Positions 33,111-43,638 are shown, numbered from the stretch's first letter. The stretch: DNA of 64,000 bases from Gracilaria domingensis (GCA_022539475.1 VCMS01000140.1:1-64000), one strand, 5' to 3'. Made by a program: numbers and translations. The notes: generated from the sequence alone by a model not told the origin.

Positions 33111-34139
33111 TTAAGGAATCGTAATTCCTGGAGTGGCCCGATGAAGACGAAAATGTTCCAATTCGAAACAACCTCGTAAAGAAAACTATAATTTGAACAG
33201 GAAAACGAAATCGGTACTGTCGCTAGTTACCCTAGCTAGCTCTTGCAAGAACGGGACAGTTCCAGCCACCTCTAGCTCGGATCCATGAAACAAGAATGTA
33301 TAGATTCTCGCAGAAGACGTCCAGAAGGAATAGGATGGGCTTTAAACTGGTCGAATAAACGCTTCCGTAGTGGGGGAAGACGGGTTCGCAGTGTGGCGCC
33401 ACTGGCTACATTCGACAAAAAACAGCGCTTGTCGCGCAGCCGAGCAGCCGGTCTGCCCAGGACCATGTCAGGGGCCAGTCTCATGAAAGGTCATCAATCT
33501 TACGTTGATGAAGCATTAGGTACAGGTGCGGTAACATGGCGTATCATCACATAGGTTGTCGAAGGGCATCCAATGAGTTGTTGGCAATTTCCCGAGGCGG
33601 GCATCCCTGCTTAGACGCTGATACATGCGCGCGTGATGCGGGGACGTGGAAGCTAAAGCTTCCACGAGGAGCAAAGCTTCAGCTTTGCTACTCTCCAACT
33701 TCACCGCTCCTGCCCTGCTGCTAGCTAGACGTCGTTTGGCTCTTGCGACGTGTCGATGAGCATGGTTCTGGTAGAACCGTTCTACGTGTCGCTGTAGGAT
33801 TTTTGTCGTCCCCATCACTGACATCCAACAAAACACCTCTTCAAAGCGGATCAATTTTACTCTCGGCAACGAACTGAACTTGAGTCCTATCCGTTCCCGG
33901 ACAAGTCCTTCATGTGTGCCAGCCTCGAGCGCGCTCGAGCACACAAACTGAGGAGCAGTGCACGATAACAAAGCAGCAAATCCACTCCTCTATCGAAGAA
34001 GGCCCCAGAGAACCTTCCAATAAATTGCGTTTCGTTCGTTCGAACATGACAAAGTTTGACTCACGTGACATCAGCCATCCCACTAAACGCACAGCATACA
34101 GCTGTCCAAACAAATGTGACGGGGAACTATGTACTGGAG
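33111..34139. other. Spacer between the duplicated blocks
   Basis: Only short frames on both strands. Two adjacent small hairpins near 33648-33690 (GTGGAAGCT...AGCTTCCAC, then GCAAAGCT...AGCTTTGC). No recognisable gene. Confidence 0.35.
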
Positions 34140-34860
34140 AGTGGAAGAAGCAAATGAAAGAATGACTTGAAACACAGCATTTTTACTCTTGTATTGCCTA
34201 CTTTGGTCTCAGCTTTTTAAAGGACAATCGGTCAGAGAAATGTACTCGCATGCCCTATGCTTTCGAAATCCCATCCCGAAATGAACCCCTGAGCCTTGAT
34301 TGCGGTGGATACTCGGCTACGAGAATCTACTTGCACATCGGGTGCGTTCAAAATCTCATGGCATGCGAGCCCCGAATTCAATTTGAAGGAGGACCCATTT
34401 CGATAGAAACATACTCTCACATCTGGTGATTTCCATTGCTATTGAGACTGAGCCTTCTTGCCATCGGAGCTTTTGAGGCAGGCTCACTTGTCATGATGAT
34501 GGTTTCGAAGTCATATAGAAAAGCCCTCTCTCTTATCCTTTTCGATCAGAAATTGTTGTTGCAGGCAAGTCTCCAAGTATCCTTATTCCCAATCCATTTA
34601 TGTCCCAGTTCTTCTTAATTTGCTGCCCCTTCAGCCAAAGTATCATGGCTGCCCCGTCGAGCTGTCATGTTCGAAGTCAATGAGAATGAGTGGGTTGATG
34701 ATTGAGCTTGGTGGTGGGCTGCAGAAACACGATCGGAAGCGCCCGATGGCACTTATATAGTGCGGTTCTTGTTCTAACCGGCTTCGAATTTATGCACACC
34801 CGTCGTTCTAGTCCGCATGGAATTGTTCTTTTCGAACCAGGAAGAACGAATATGTATGAA
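34140..34860 (+). repeat. Degraded segmental duplication, copy B
   Basis: Second copy of the 32270-33110 block. The match is strongest at about 34370-34500 (CATACTCTCACATCTGGTG present) and weakens toward 34800, where GCTTCGAATT is still shared. Confidence 0.6.
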
Positions 34861-36208
34861 TTCCAGAGGCATATAAGCACCGTGGCGAATAATTTAATCG
34901 TTACCACGGCCCTGCAAGGACGAGATATTCACAGGCATACGCGGACCTCAGGTCAATGCTACAGTTGTAGGAATTCCAGTAAAAGACGTCTTGAGTGAGC
35001 TTAAAGAGAGTGGTGGAAATACTCTTAAGGTGGAAGACGAATTCGCAATCTGTATCCTTTAGACGGTGAACAGCACCTCCACACAGCCGGGACAACTGCC
35101 ATGCTCCGGAGGATATCGAGTAATTCTACCCATCGCCATAATAACATCATGATGAGAGGTTCTGTAGGTCTCTTATGTATCACCGCACTGATCACAGAAC
35201 ACATCGAAAGAGTCATGGGGTATTTCATGATGAAGGGTACCGTTGGTAATTGACAAGTCCGGGAGCGCGATCCGAAAACGATAATTCCAGCGTTCCCTAT
35301 CAACTAACAAGTAAACATCGAAGCTGTGCATCCTTCTATCGCACGAGACTGTGCCGTCGATACCAAACTATGTTCTAGATCTCAGAAACAGATCTGAAAG
35401 GAAACAGAACAGCTTTCATGGACGAAAAAATTCTAGCCGTTCATCCTCTCCAAACCTGCAGACAAACGTACAGGCTTTCGAACAAACGCCAAGTGGGTAC
35501 CTCAGTGAAAGACCCAGGAACGCCCCGCATACACACTACGAAGGCGGAATATATAGAAACTTGGATAACTTCGGTTCAAAAGCTCACCACCAGTAACTTA
35601 AGAAATGGTCGACAGAATGGTAAGCTGTCCCACTTCATTTTGCTTCGCCATGCGCGCGATGAGGAAGTCTAAGGTTTCCTTCTCATCTAACTTCGCTGCA
35701 TTGGGTCGAGTGGGAGATGCCGCAGATGCGCTCTCGATGGGTCGAAATTCGACAGTCGAATGAATATACCGATGGGCACTAATTGCGCGTGACGTGACGC
35801 ATGCCACGTTTTTTTGAAACAATCATCGAGCAGCTTGCGAGGGCAATTCTACGGAAATATCGAACGTAGCGCTAGCCTACCTCTTATCATGCATCTTGTA
35901 CGAAAACCTGATCATAGGCACGCATTGCTCTTGGTAGTTCATTGCTGAGTCATCATCAGCTTGCTGGTGCCGTCGTGCTTCCTTGTACTTTCAAGATTTT
36001 TTTCAATGAGAACGGAAACTTGAGCACATAGCTGAGCGTGACAGAGAAGATGCACCTGACTGCTCGCACGTTTAAAGAACAGGTCCCGTTCCATCTCTTG
36101 CACTCTCGAATCTAGAGCAACATACTATCTGCTCGGTTAAGCTAGGAAAGAAATCCCGTCTCGTCAACTCAAAATCTGCTATCATTGAGAACAGAGCATA
36201 CAGAAATA
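34861..36208. other. Intergenic region upstream of the aminotransferase fusion gene
   Basis: Broken frames; near 34935-35050 one phase reads GIRGPQVNATVVGIPVKDVL, which looks like decayed coding sequence of unknown family. The last few hundred bases are presumably the promoter of the gene starting at 36209. No motif stands out. Confidence 0.35.
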
Positions 36209-38767
36209 ATGAACATACCAACGGTACTAACTTTTGTTCCCCCTAATGCAGCCTTTTCACCCGACCACCGCAGGTTGGCAAGCACGTTTACCGGGAGACA
36301 GCTTTCACGAAGCGTTTCGGTAACCTCCAAAAAGACTCAAAGCTTATCTGAGTCTTCGATTTCCACAATCTGCAAAGCCAGGAATAGCTATGACGGCTCT
36401 CGTCCTCGCCGTCAGAGCGATGAGGAAATATTGGCAAGCTTTAGCAGTATCTCAGACACAGTGGGAACTCTGCAGGAAACTTTCGCCAATTCCCCGCCCA
36501 AGAGCAAGGCTACGCCAAACTTTCGGAAATCGAAAAGATCAAACAAGTCATTTACAGACCAAGGATCAGGCCTTTTGAAAGAAGAGCTTGAATTTTATGG
36601 CCTGCTTGACGATGAAGATGAAGCTGAGGACCCAAGTGATAAAGCAATTCAGTCCTTGGTCAGTGAAACCGATATCGAGCAACTAGAAGATGAAGAAGTC
36701 AAGTCACTGCAAGGAATATCAGAATTCGCACTCTACAGGGATGGCCTCAGTGTGGATGATTATCGTCGCTCACAACAGGATCCCCGCGAGTCTGATCCAG
36801 ATGATTTGAAAAGCAAACTGGACAGGGTAAAACAACGTCGCAAGAGGCTTGCTGCAGAACGTGACGAAGAGGCCATGAAAACAATGATTAGTTTTGCAGC
36901 AGACTCAGAGTCTGATTCGCAACGAAACATGTCCGAAGATGATCTCGTCCGAGCAGAGCGACATAACATGAGAAGGGCTACGCTGTTTACTCTTGCGCGT
37001 TCGCGCGTGATTGACTTTGATGATGAAAAAGCCAATGCACACGGGTGCGAATTAACCGCTGGTGTTGAAGATCATCTTCGTGAAAACTGGCGCGTTCCAA
37101 ACGTGCGTCGCCCGTTTGTGGGTTTACAGGAAGCATTCTTGCGGGTAGATAATCCGCCTTGCCCGAGGTGTGACAGACGGGTTCCAGTGACCGATCTTCA
37201 GAACGTTGACAATATATGCAATACATGCTACAGCGAAATCTATTTGCAACACCCGACAGGAACAATTGGAACGGACATTAATAATGGCATAGAGTTTTGG
37301 GATAAGGAAGAAGTTCAGAGGGAAGAAGCTCGAGCGCTTGACCAAGTGATGTCTCTCGTGATGATGAGTCGTGGCGAAGGAAATGATAACTCAAATAGGG
37401 AAGAAGCAAAAAATGAATCGTCCTCTTTAAGCGATCTTCGACACAGGGCCTCAGGTGGCAATAATTCTGCAAGGGCAAACGACGGAATGGGCGGTGCATC
37501 GCAGCCCCCCGAGTTTTCCAAACGCTCCTTCGGAAGCGAGTGGAACGTTCGCGCCTCGGATCGTTCGCTACGAACAATTAATCCAATTCGTAACCTGGTA
37601 CAAAACATAGACGTCAAACCGAACCCGGACAAAAAGTTGATCCGTCTGTCTGTCGGGGACCCAACTGTGTATGGTAACTTGAAGGTGAGCGAAGACACAA
37701 TGGCCCAATTCTGCGAAGTAATTCGCAGTGGTGAGGCAAATGGGTACACCATGTCAATGGGTTCTTTAGAAGCACGAGAAGCAGTTGCGAATCGTTACTC
37801 CACCAAAGAAGCGCCCCTGACCGCTGACGACGCGGTGTTAGCAAGCGGAGCGTCTGGAGCGCTGGAAATTGCTTTGGGAAGCATTGCCAACGAAGGCGAC
37901 AACATCCTGCTTCCGAAACCAGGCTTTCCGCTGTTCCGCACAATCGCAGAAGGCTACGGGATCGAATGCCGCTACTATCGCGTAGACGCCGATAAACAAT
38001 GGGAAATCTGCCTGGAAGACCTACCGAAACTGGTGGACTCGCGCACAAAGGCAATCGTGGTGAACAACCCTTCGAACCCGTGCGGATCAGTGTTCTCAGA
38101 GTCACACATCGACGACCTGTTGGCGGCTGCGGCTGTGCTCAAAGTGCCAATCGTGGCGGATGAGGTATACGCAGATATGGTGTTTTCGGACACCAAGTTC
38201 ACATCGATTGCTTCTCGCTCAACGGACGTGCCCGTGCTGACGACGGGAGGCATCAGCAAGCAGTTTGTGGTGCCTGGTTGGCGTCTGGGTTGGATTCTGA
38301 TCCACGACCGCGAACGAATTTTGGCGCGCGGCGATGTGAGGAAGGGCATGAGGCAGCTGACGACGCGCATGCTGGTTCCAAACTCACCGGCGCAGGCAAT
38401 GGTACCAAAGCTACTGAGAGACGGAACGAGCAACAAGGCGTTTCAGGCGGTGATGCAGGAGCTGGAGCTGAACGCGAAGTTCACTGCGGCAACTGAGGCA
38501 GATCGAGGCGTGAGGGTGGTGCAGCCGCAAGGAGCCATGTATCTGATGGCGGAAATGGACGTGCAGCGGCTGGGGCTGCAGGACGACATGGAGTTTGTGA
38601 AGGAATTGCTCAAGGAAGAGGCGGTGTTCGTGCTGCCCGGGCAGTGCTTCCAGGCGGAGAATTTCGTGCGCATCGTGTTTGCCGCGCCGCGCGCGGTGCT
38701 GGAGGAGGCGGTGGATCGCATTGGAGCGTTCTGCGAGCGGAGAATCAAAGCGCTGGTGAGCGCGTGA
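36209..38767 (+). CDS. Zinc-ribbon / class I aminotransferase (tyrosine-aminotransferase-like) fusion
   Basis: One 852-codon reading frame from the ATG at 36209. Residues 1-40 are Ser/Thr/Arg-rich, possibly a targeting sequence. About 100-300 are acidic and helical. About 317-344 form a zinc ribbon (CPRCDRRVP...ICNTCYSEI). From about 444 comes a complete aminotransferase: VRASDRSLRTINPIRNLV, LIRLSVGDPTVYGN, VVNNPSNPCG, VADEVYADM, and the PLP lysine in GGISKQFVVPGWRLGW (about residue 684). The catalytic half is complete and of normal length (about 410 residues) and is closest to tyrosine/nicotianamine aminotransferases, which transfer amino groups from aromatic amino acids to 2-oxoglutarate. 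The 440-residue N-terminal extension is not part of any aminotransferase I know. No stop or shift separates the halves, but splicing of the mRNA could. Confidence 0.85.
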   Translation: MNIPTVLTFVPPNAAFSPDHRRLASTFTGRQLSRSVSVTSKKTQSLSESSISTICKARNSYDGSRPRRQSDEEILASFSSISDTVGTLQETFANSPPKSKATPNFRKSKRSNKSFTDQGSGLLKEELEFYGLLDDEDEAEDPSDKAIQSLVSETDIEQLEDEEVKSLQGISEFALYRDGLSVDDYRRSQQDPRESDPDDLKSKLDRVKQRRKRLAAERDEEAMKTMISFAADSESDSQRNMSEDDLVRAERHNMRRATLFTLARSRVIDFDDEKANAHGCELTAGVEDHLRENWRVPNVRRPFVGLQEAFLRVDNPPCPRCDRRVPVTDLQNVDNICNTCYSEIYLQHPTGTIGTDINNGIEFWDKEEVQREEARALDQVMSLVMMSRGEGNDNSNREEAKNESSSLSDLRHRASGGNNSARANDGMGGASQPPEFSKRSFGSEWNVRASDRSLRTINPIRNLVQNIDVKPNPDKKLIRLSVGDPTVYGNLKVSEDTMAQFCEVIRSGEANGYTMSMGSLEAREAVANRYSTKEAPLTADDAVLASGASGALEIALGSIANEGDNILLPKPGFPLFRTIAEGYGIECRYYRVDADKQWEICLEDLPKLVDSRTKAIVVNNPSNPCGSVFSESHIDDLLAAAAVLKVPIVADEVYADMVFSDTKFTSIASRSTDVPVLTTGGISKQFVVPGWRLGWILIHDRERILARGDVRKGMRQLTTRMLVPNSPAQAMVPKLLRDGTSNKAFQAVMQELELNAKFTAATEADRGVRVVQPQGAMYLMAEMDVQRLGLQDDMEFVKELLKEEAVFVLPGQCFQAENFVRIVFAAPRAVLEEAVDRIGAFCERRIKALVSA

Positions 38768-38811
38768 GCGCGCTGGGCGCGAATTTGACGCAAACGGGGC
38801 GGGGGGGTGTT

Positions 38812-39373
38812 TCAGAACGGCCAGTGCCAACGGCGCTTTGCGCTCTCGCCGCGCGCGCGCGGCTGCAGCGCGGCGGCTGCTTTCGGCCGCGGCGGACGGC
38901 GTGCATCCGGCGGCGAAGGCGGCAGCAAGTGGCGCGGTGCGGCCGGCGGCGCGGGTGGCGCGGGCGGCGCGGGCGGCGCGGGCGGGCGGCGCTCAAATAG
39001 CGCGTGGTCGGGGTCGGCGTGGTCGTAGTAGTGCTGACCGCACGCGCACATGCGGTAGCCCCATCTCTGGCAGGAAAACAGCGGGCGCGGCTTCCCATCG
39101 CGCGCAAGGACACAAGGGCCGGTGAGTAGTCGCTCTCTCTCTCTCTCTCTCTCTGTCTTGCTCTAAAAAGGGACGGACATGACGCACCTCCGGCTTGCGC
39201 GCGGCGAAGCACGCGACGCGGCGCGGCGACTCGACGACGAGGAAGAGCGCGAGGCAGACGGACTTGGCGAGCGCGGACGACACGTCCCAGTAGAAGAACT
39301 GGCAGGCGCGGCGCGCGCGCGCGCGTCCCGCGGGCGGCGGCGGCGCGTCCAGCGAGCAGGCGCCAAAGCCCAT
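38812..39373 (-). CDS. Possible spliced Cys-rich (GRF zinc-finger-like) protein
   Basis: Exons 39373-39188 and 39066-38812, with a GTGCGT...TTCCTGCCAG intron of 121 bp, give 146 residues in phase. Exon 1 has GACSLDAPPPPAG and then CQFFYWD, like the C-x-FFxW-x-D signature of GRF zinc fingers, which bind single-stranded nucleic acid. Exon 2 opens with RWGYRMCACGQHYYDHADPD, adding more potential zinc ligands, and ends in a Pro/Ala-rich tail. The gene would be head to head with the ARM-kinase and tail to tail with the aminotransferase. Caution: the DNA is extremely GC-rich and open in several frames, so chance ORFs are likely. The intron contains a (CT)n tract at about 39131-39152. Confidence 0.4.
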
Positions 39374-39822
39374 GTCGCCGCTGCTCGCGCGGCGCGGCGG
39401 CGCGACCGCCGCGCGCGGCGCGCGCCCCTTGTGCGCGCCGAGCGCGCGGCGCGCGTTTGAATTCAAACGCGCTGATTGGCGCCGCCGCGCGCAACGGTCG
39501 CCCGCGCGGCCGCGCTTTTGAAACGGCGCGCTGCGCATCGCCGCCCGCGGCGCGATGCGCGCCGCCGCGCGCCGCCGCGCGCGCCAGCGAGCCGTTACGA
39601 TCTGACGCGCGCGCGCGCGCGGCTGCCGCCGGGCGCGCGCGCCGCGTGCAGCCGCGCCGCGCCAACCGCTGCCAATATACGGCTGCGCGCGCGGCGGCGG
39701 GCAGTGCGTGCGGCGCGACGACCCGTCGGCCCCCCTCCCCCCTCCCCCCCCCCGACGCCGACGACGCGCCCGCCCGACGCGCCCAGCCCGTGCTGCGCGC
39801 CTGCCTGCTGCGTGTGTGCGAC
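39374..39822. promoter_or_regulatory. GC-rich divergent promoter with TTTGAATTCAAA palindrome
   Basis: Extremely GC-rich (GCGCGC runs). At 39451-39472 a perfect 22-bp palindrome is centred on TTTGAATTCAAA with GCGC flanks, immediately followed by GATTGG (inverted CCAAT box). TTTGAA is the CHR core bound by LIN54-type proteins of the MuvB complex, and CCAAT next to CHR is a known G2/M promoter arrangement in animals. That it works so here is inference. Confidence 0.5.
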
Positions 39823-42753
39823 ATGCCGCTGTTCCGACGAAAGGAGAAGCGCAAGCCCGCTGCGGAGCCGCCGCGCTCGAGACATACGCCGCTGCGCGAT
39901 CGCAACCCCGCCGCGCCGCACCCCAACGCGCCGCCGCCGCGCCGGCTCAACGCGGGCCGCCGCGCCGACAAGGACGCTGCCAAGCGCGCCGACGATGGAC
40001 ACCGCCGCTGGGCGAAGCGCGCCGCGCAGCCGGAGCGCAAGCAGGGTCGCCAGCGACATCAGCCCGCCGTGCTCAACAAGTCGCTCACCACCGACCGCAG
40101 ACGCTCCGTCAAGGTCGCCGCCCCCGTTGTTGCGCACAACGCCCATGGCGCCGCCAAGCTTGCGAGCGGCACGCAGCGAAAGCAGCGACGCAACGCGCTT
40201 GTCAACGACAGGGCCGCCAAGGAAGCTCACCTGCAGCAGCAGCAGCAGCAGCAACAGCAACAACAACAACAACAACCAACTTGGCCTCACGTCGATCTTA
40301 TACGCCTGTTGAAAGCGAATGATGTGGCGGCCGCTGACATTCCCGTCCGTAGAATTGCCGCCGCTGCCAGTCGCGATGATGCCACTCGCCTCAAGATGAT
40401 TCGGGAGGGCGTGGCCGCCGCCCTAGTCACCTTGCTTCGGAAGGAGCACACTACGCTTGACATGCGCCGCAACGCTGCGTTTGCTATTGCTGAGCTTGCG
40501 GTACTGGAGGCCTGCGAAGATGAGCTCGTGGCCGCCGGCTCTGTGCCTTTGCTCATCTGGTTTATCAATCACGCCAACAATCGCGACCGTTCTACGCTTG
40601 CCAGCGCCTGCAAGGGATTGCGCAATTTGTTGGGCGGCAAGCAAACCACCGCCGTGCAGGCGGCCAAGTACGGCTGCGTGGAGCACCTGCTCGCCATTAT
40701 CGAGGGCCGCACAGGCCGCGAGGAGGACCCGGAGATTGTCGTCGAAGCTACGGCGGCGCTGTCCAATTTGTCCATGCAAGGCTTGCGTTTTCAGCGCTAC
40801 GTCATAAAGCACGGCGGTCTTGCCGCCCTTACCATGCTTGGCATGCGCACCGAGAATGAGGAAGCCATGTTCCATGTCGTCAACGTGCTGGCAGAGTTTG
40901 CGAGGGAGGCGAGGTGGTTGAAGGATATTGTTGCTTCGGACGGCTTGAGCGCCGCCTTCCGCGCACTTCAAATCGCTAGGGATCCGGAGGTTGTTGCGGA
41001 GGCATCGCGCCTGATTGGCAATGTGGCAGTCACGCAAAAGGCGCGTGTGGCTGTCAGAGAGGCTGGTGGACTGCTTGCGCTCATTGACACGCTGATGAGG
41101 TGCAAGTCATTCAAGGAGGTTGTGCCCGCGTTTGACATTGTGCGAGCGGTTGCGAATGTGTGCGTGGATGGCAAAGCGGCGTCGGAAGCGCTGTCGCAGC
41201 GCGATGCTGCTGGCGTGCTGCTGCAGGTTTACACAGCGCAGGATGCTCCGGAGAAGCTCATTCAGACTGCTTTTCGCGCGTTGCAATTGCTTGCGCATGG
41301 CAGCGGTACGCGGCGGTCAAAGGTGCTGTATGCTGTGGGCACACAAGTCAAGTCTGCGGGACTTGCCGGCCTCCCAGTGAAGAGGCTGTACGACTTGCGG
41401 CAAGCCATTCTGGAGGAAAATGAGAGCAACGGCGAGAGGGACAAGACTGTGGCAATGCCGGAAAGCCTCGAACGGTTGTCGAGAGCATCAGTTAGGCTCA
41501 TTAATACTGGCGTGCTGAACCATTCTAGGGGCAATGTGTCGTACTCAAAAGCAGGTGGTTCGCATCTCATGCAAGGTCACGCTCCCGCCAACGCTGTGCA
41601 GAGGGTAACAAACGCTGCGTGTGCTAATGGTGATCGCCCGAGTGGACATGCGCGCGCCGGGACAAAGATTTCCAGCTTGAATCGCAAGTCGAGCAGACAT
41701 CCGGAAAAGTTCAAGTCCACGGGTCGCGTTGTTTCTGTCATAAGGTCGTTTAAACAAGCCCCGGAGATGAAGCACTTGGCTGAAGGGCGAGCCGACGATG
41801 ATGAGTACCACGGCCTTCCGCGAGGAAACGAGGAGGCTATGGAAAGCGATTCTGTGCTGAGAGCACGAATGCTCGAGCGGGAGGCTGACGGGAACATGAC
41901 ACAAGACTTTTTCGAAATCGGTCAAGTTCTTGGAAGAGGTGGGTACGGTGCGGTGTTTATGGCGAAGGACATTCGGACGGGGGACATCGTCGCAATCAAG
42001 CGGTTCCACAACAGCGGCGCGCTTGTCGATAAGAAGGCGATAAAGGAACAAAACATTTGGAGAGGTCTTCACCATCAGAACGTGGTGGAGTTCAAAGGCA
42101 GTTTTGTTGGAGATAATGGGACGTTGAACTTGGTGGTGGAGTATGTGGATGGGTTGAGTCTTGCTGATCATCTTTCGCAATATACTGCTTTCCCTGAGAC
42201 GTTGGTTGCTGAAATAGCACGGCAGGTATTGCGTGGGCTGGAATACCTGCACGCGAACGGCGTAACGCATCGGGACTTGAAGCCTGCCAACATTCTGGTG
42301 GATCGGAGTGCTGCCGTGAAGATATGCGATTTTGGGGTTAGTCGATCGGAGAACGTTCAGACTATTAACCCGGGACAGCAACACATGGTCGGGACTCCTT
42401 GGTATATAGCCCCAGAAATGGTTGAGTACAGGCCATATACAACAAGTGTGGACGTATGGAGTTTGGGATGCACGGTTCTGGAACTGGCCACTGGTCGAAG
42501 ACCGTACCATGAGCTGAGTGCGATGCAAGTGCTTTTCCGCATGGTTGAAGACCGCCGTCCGCCAATTCCATCCCAACTGAGCACGGAGGCAAAAGATTTC
42601 CTGTGCTCCTGCTGGGTATGGGATCCTCAGGAAAGACCCTCTGCCCGTGAACTCTTGCGACACCCGTTTATTCTCAAAGCACGTAAGTTTAGTGACTCTT
42701 CAAAGCAATCGTCCGCCACCCCGAGTACAACAGAAGATACTCTAGATATGTGA
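39823..42753 (+). CDS. Armadillo-repeat protein kinase (STE/MAPKKK-like)
   Basis: I start at the ATG at 39823 (976 aa); the frame is open another 366 bases upstream, but that part is Arg/Ala-rich from GC-rich DNA. Residues 1-130 are basic and disordered, followed by a run of 14 glutamines (about 137-150). Armadillo-type helical repeats span about 160-520 (LRRNAAFAIAELAVLE-like units, GSVPLLIWFINHANN, GGLAALTMLGM). A Ser/Thr kinase occupies about 695-955: GRGGYGAVF, the VAIK lysine (about 726), HRDLKPANIL (about 815), DFG, and GTPWYIAPEMV. The whole catalytic set is present. The kinase closely resembles Ste11/Cdc15/MAP3K-type kinases; ARM plus such a kinase recalls the Cdc15/Cdc7-like septation and cytokinesis kinases of fungi and plants (MAP3K epsilon). 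Cell-cycle role is inference, supported by the CHR-like promoter. Confidence 0.85.
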   Translation: MPLFRRKEKRKPAAEPPRSRHTPLRDRNPAAPHPNAPPPRRLNAGRRADKDAAKRADDGHRRWAKRAAQPERKQGRQRHQPAVLNKSLTTDRRRSVKVAAPVVAHNAHGAAKLASGTQRKQRRNALVNDRAAKEAHLQQQQQQQQQQQQQQPTWPHVDLIRLLKANDVAAADIPVRRIAAAASRDDATRLKMIREGVAAALVTLLRKEHTTLDMRRNAAFAIAELAVLEACEDELVAAGSVPLLIWFINHANNRDRSTLASACKGLRNLLGGKQTTAVQAAKYGCVEHLLAIIEGRTGREEDPEIVVEATAALSNLSMQGLRFQRYVIKHGGLAALTMLGMRTENEEAMFHVVNVLAEFAREARWLKDIVASDGLSAAFRALQIARDPEVVAEASRLIGNVAVTQKARVAVREAGGLLALIDTLMRCKSFKEVVPAFDIVRAVANVCVDGKAASEALSQRDAAGVLLQVYTAQDAPEKLIQTAFRALQLLAHGSGTRRSKVLYAVGTQVKSAGLAGLPVKRLYDLRQAILEENESNGERDKTVAMPESLERLSRASVRLINTGVLNHSRGNVSYSKAGGSHLMQGHAPANAVQRVTNAACANGDRPSGHARAGTKISSLNRKSSRHPEKFKSTGRVVSVIRSFKQAPEMKHLAEGRADDDEYHGLPRGNEEAMESDSVLRARMLEREADGNMTQDFFEIGQVLGRGGYGAVFMAKDIRTGDIVAIKRFHNSGALVDKKAIKEQNIWRGLHHQNVVEFKGSFVGDNGTLNLVVEYVDGLSLADHLSQYTAFPETLVAEIARQVLRGLEYLHANGVTHRDLKPANILVDRSAAVKICDFGVSRSENVQTINPGQQHMVGTPWYIAPEMVEYRPYTTSVDVWSLGCTVLELATGRRPYHELSAMQVLFRMVEDRRPPIPSQLSTEAKDFLCSCWVWDPQERPSARELLRHPFILKARKFSDSSKQSSATPSTTEDTLDM

Positions 42754-43638
42754 TCGTCCTTTTGTGTTATGATGTACTGTGAAGCTGTCTAGGATAAGAA
42801 TCACTTGCCAAAAAGCCCTTTGTTCATCTTCATTGGAAGTCCATTCATTGTTGTAACCATGCCCGCCAGATCAAGAACTGTGTGGCTTCATGCACAGGTT
42901 CATTTGTTTGTTGATCAACTATATAAATTTTCGCACTTCTGGATCATAGCTATGTACATGTGCAGTTTAACAATAGTTCGTATGCTATGTATCCACACTC
43001 TTCTTTCAAGCTGCTTTCCCTTTGTTGGTTGACAACTTCATTGCTTCAATTCGCAAATCAGTTCAGAGCACAAATTGCTTCTGATAGTATGTAAGCGCGG
43101 ATAATCCATTTCTTGTACTTCCAACGGCAGCACTGGACGCCCGCCAATGCTGCTCTACAGTGAAGGCTATAAAGACACCTTCGTACAATTCGGCCTATGA
43201 CAATGTCCCAGCATAGTAATTGTTCCACGCCGTGGAACCCCACTGCATAGCAGGATAAGGTCCTGATATTTGCCTATTTCGTAAGAAGCCGTTAGCGAAC
43301 ACGAGAGCTGTCTCGTTGTCTACAATGTCACGAGAGCGTCATAAAGTCGGTATTGCTGGCAGGATCAGAGAGGGGCATACCAACTTGGGGCATGCCAAGA
43401 CTCTGAAAAGAGTGACAAGGGAGGAGGAACGGTAAGAGAAAAAAGTCTCCCGATGATTGCGGAATATTAAACAATTGCGTGTATTGCAATAATTCGGATC
43501 ATACAAAACTGGGAACACTGACACCCGAAGAGTCCTCGCGGTGCAGCATCATGCTGTATTAGTTAAGTTAGTCGTGTTCTGTACAAGAGAAAAAGTTCAT
43601 CCAGTTAACGTGAAGCAAAACCAAACTGCGAAACAGCA
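42754..43638. other. Convergent intergenic region
   Basis: 3' regions of the ARM-kinase and of the leftward kinesin. Only short frames; nothing I recognise. Confidence 0.5.

Noticed and set aside
39131-39152. (CT)n microsatellite as a functional site
   Set aside because: Ordinary simple repeat within a possible intron; no further evidence.
39457-39822. N-terminal extension of the ARM-kinase ORF
   Set aside because: Open only because the DNA lacks stops; it contains the palindromic promoter motif and low-complexity residues. ATG at 39823 preferred.
38745-40040. Long minus-strand ORF of 431 codons across the ARM-kinase start
   Set aside because: Pure Arg/Ala/Pro/Ser composition from GC-rich DNA with no motif; it overlaps the better-supported kinase N-terminus and the possible spliced gene.
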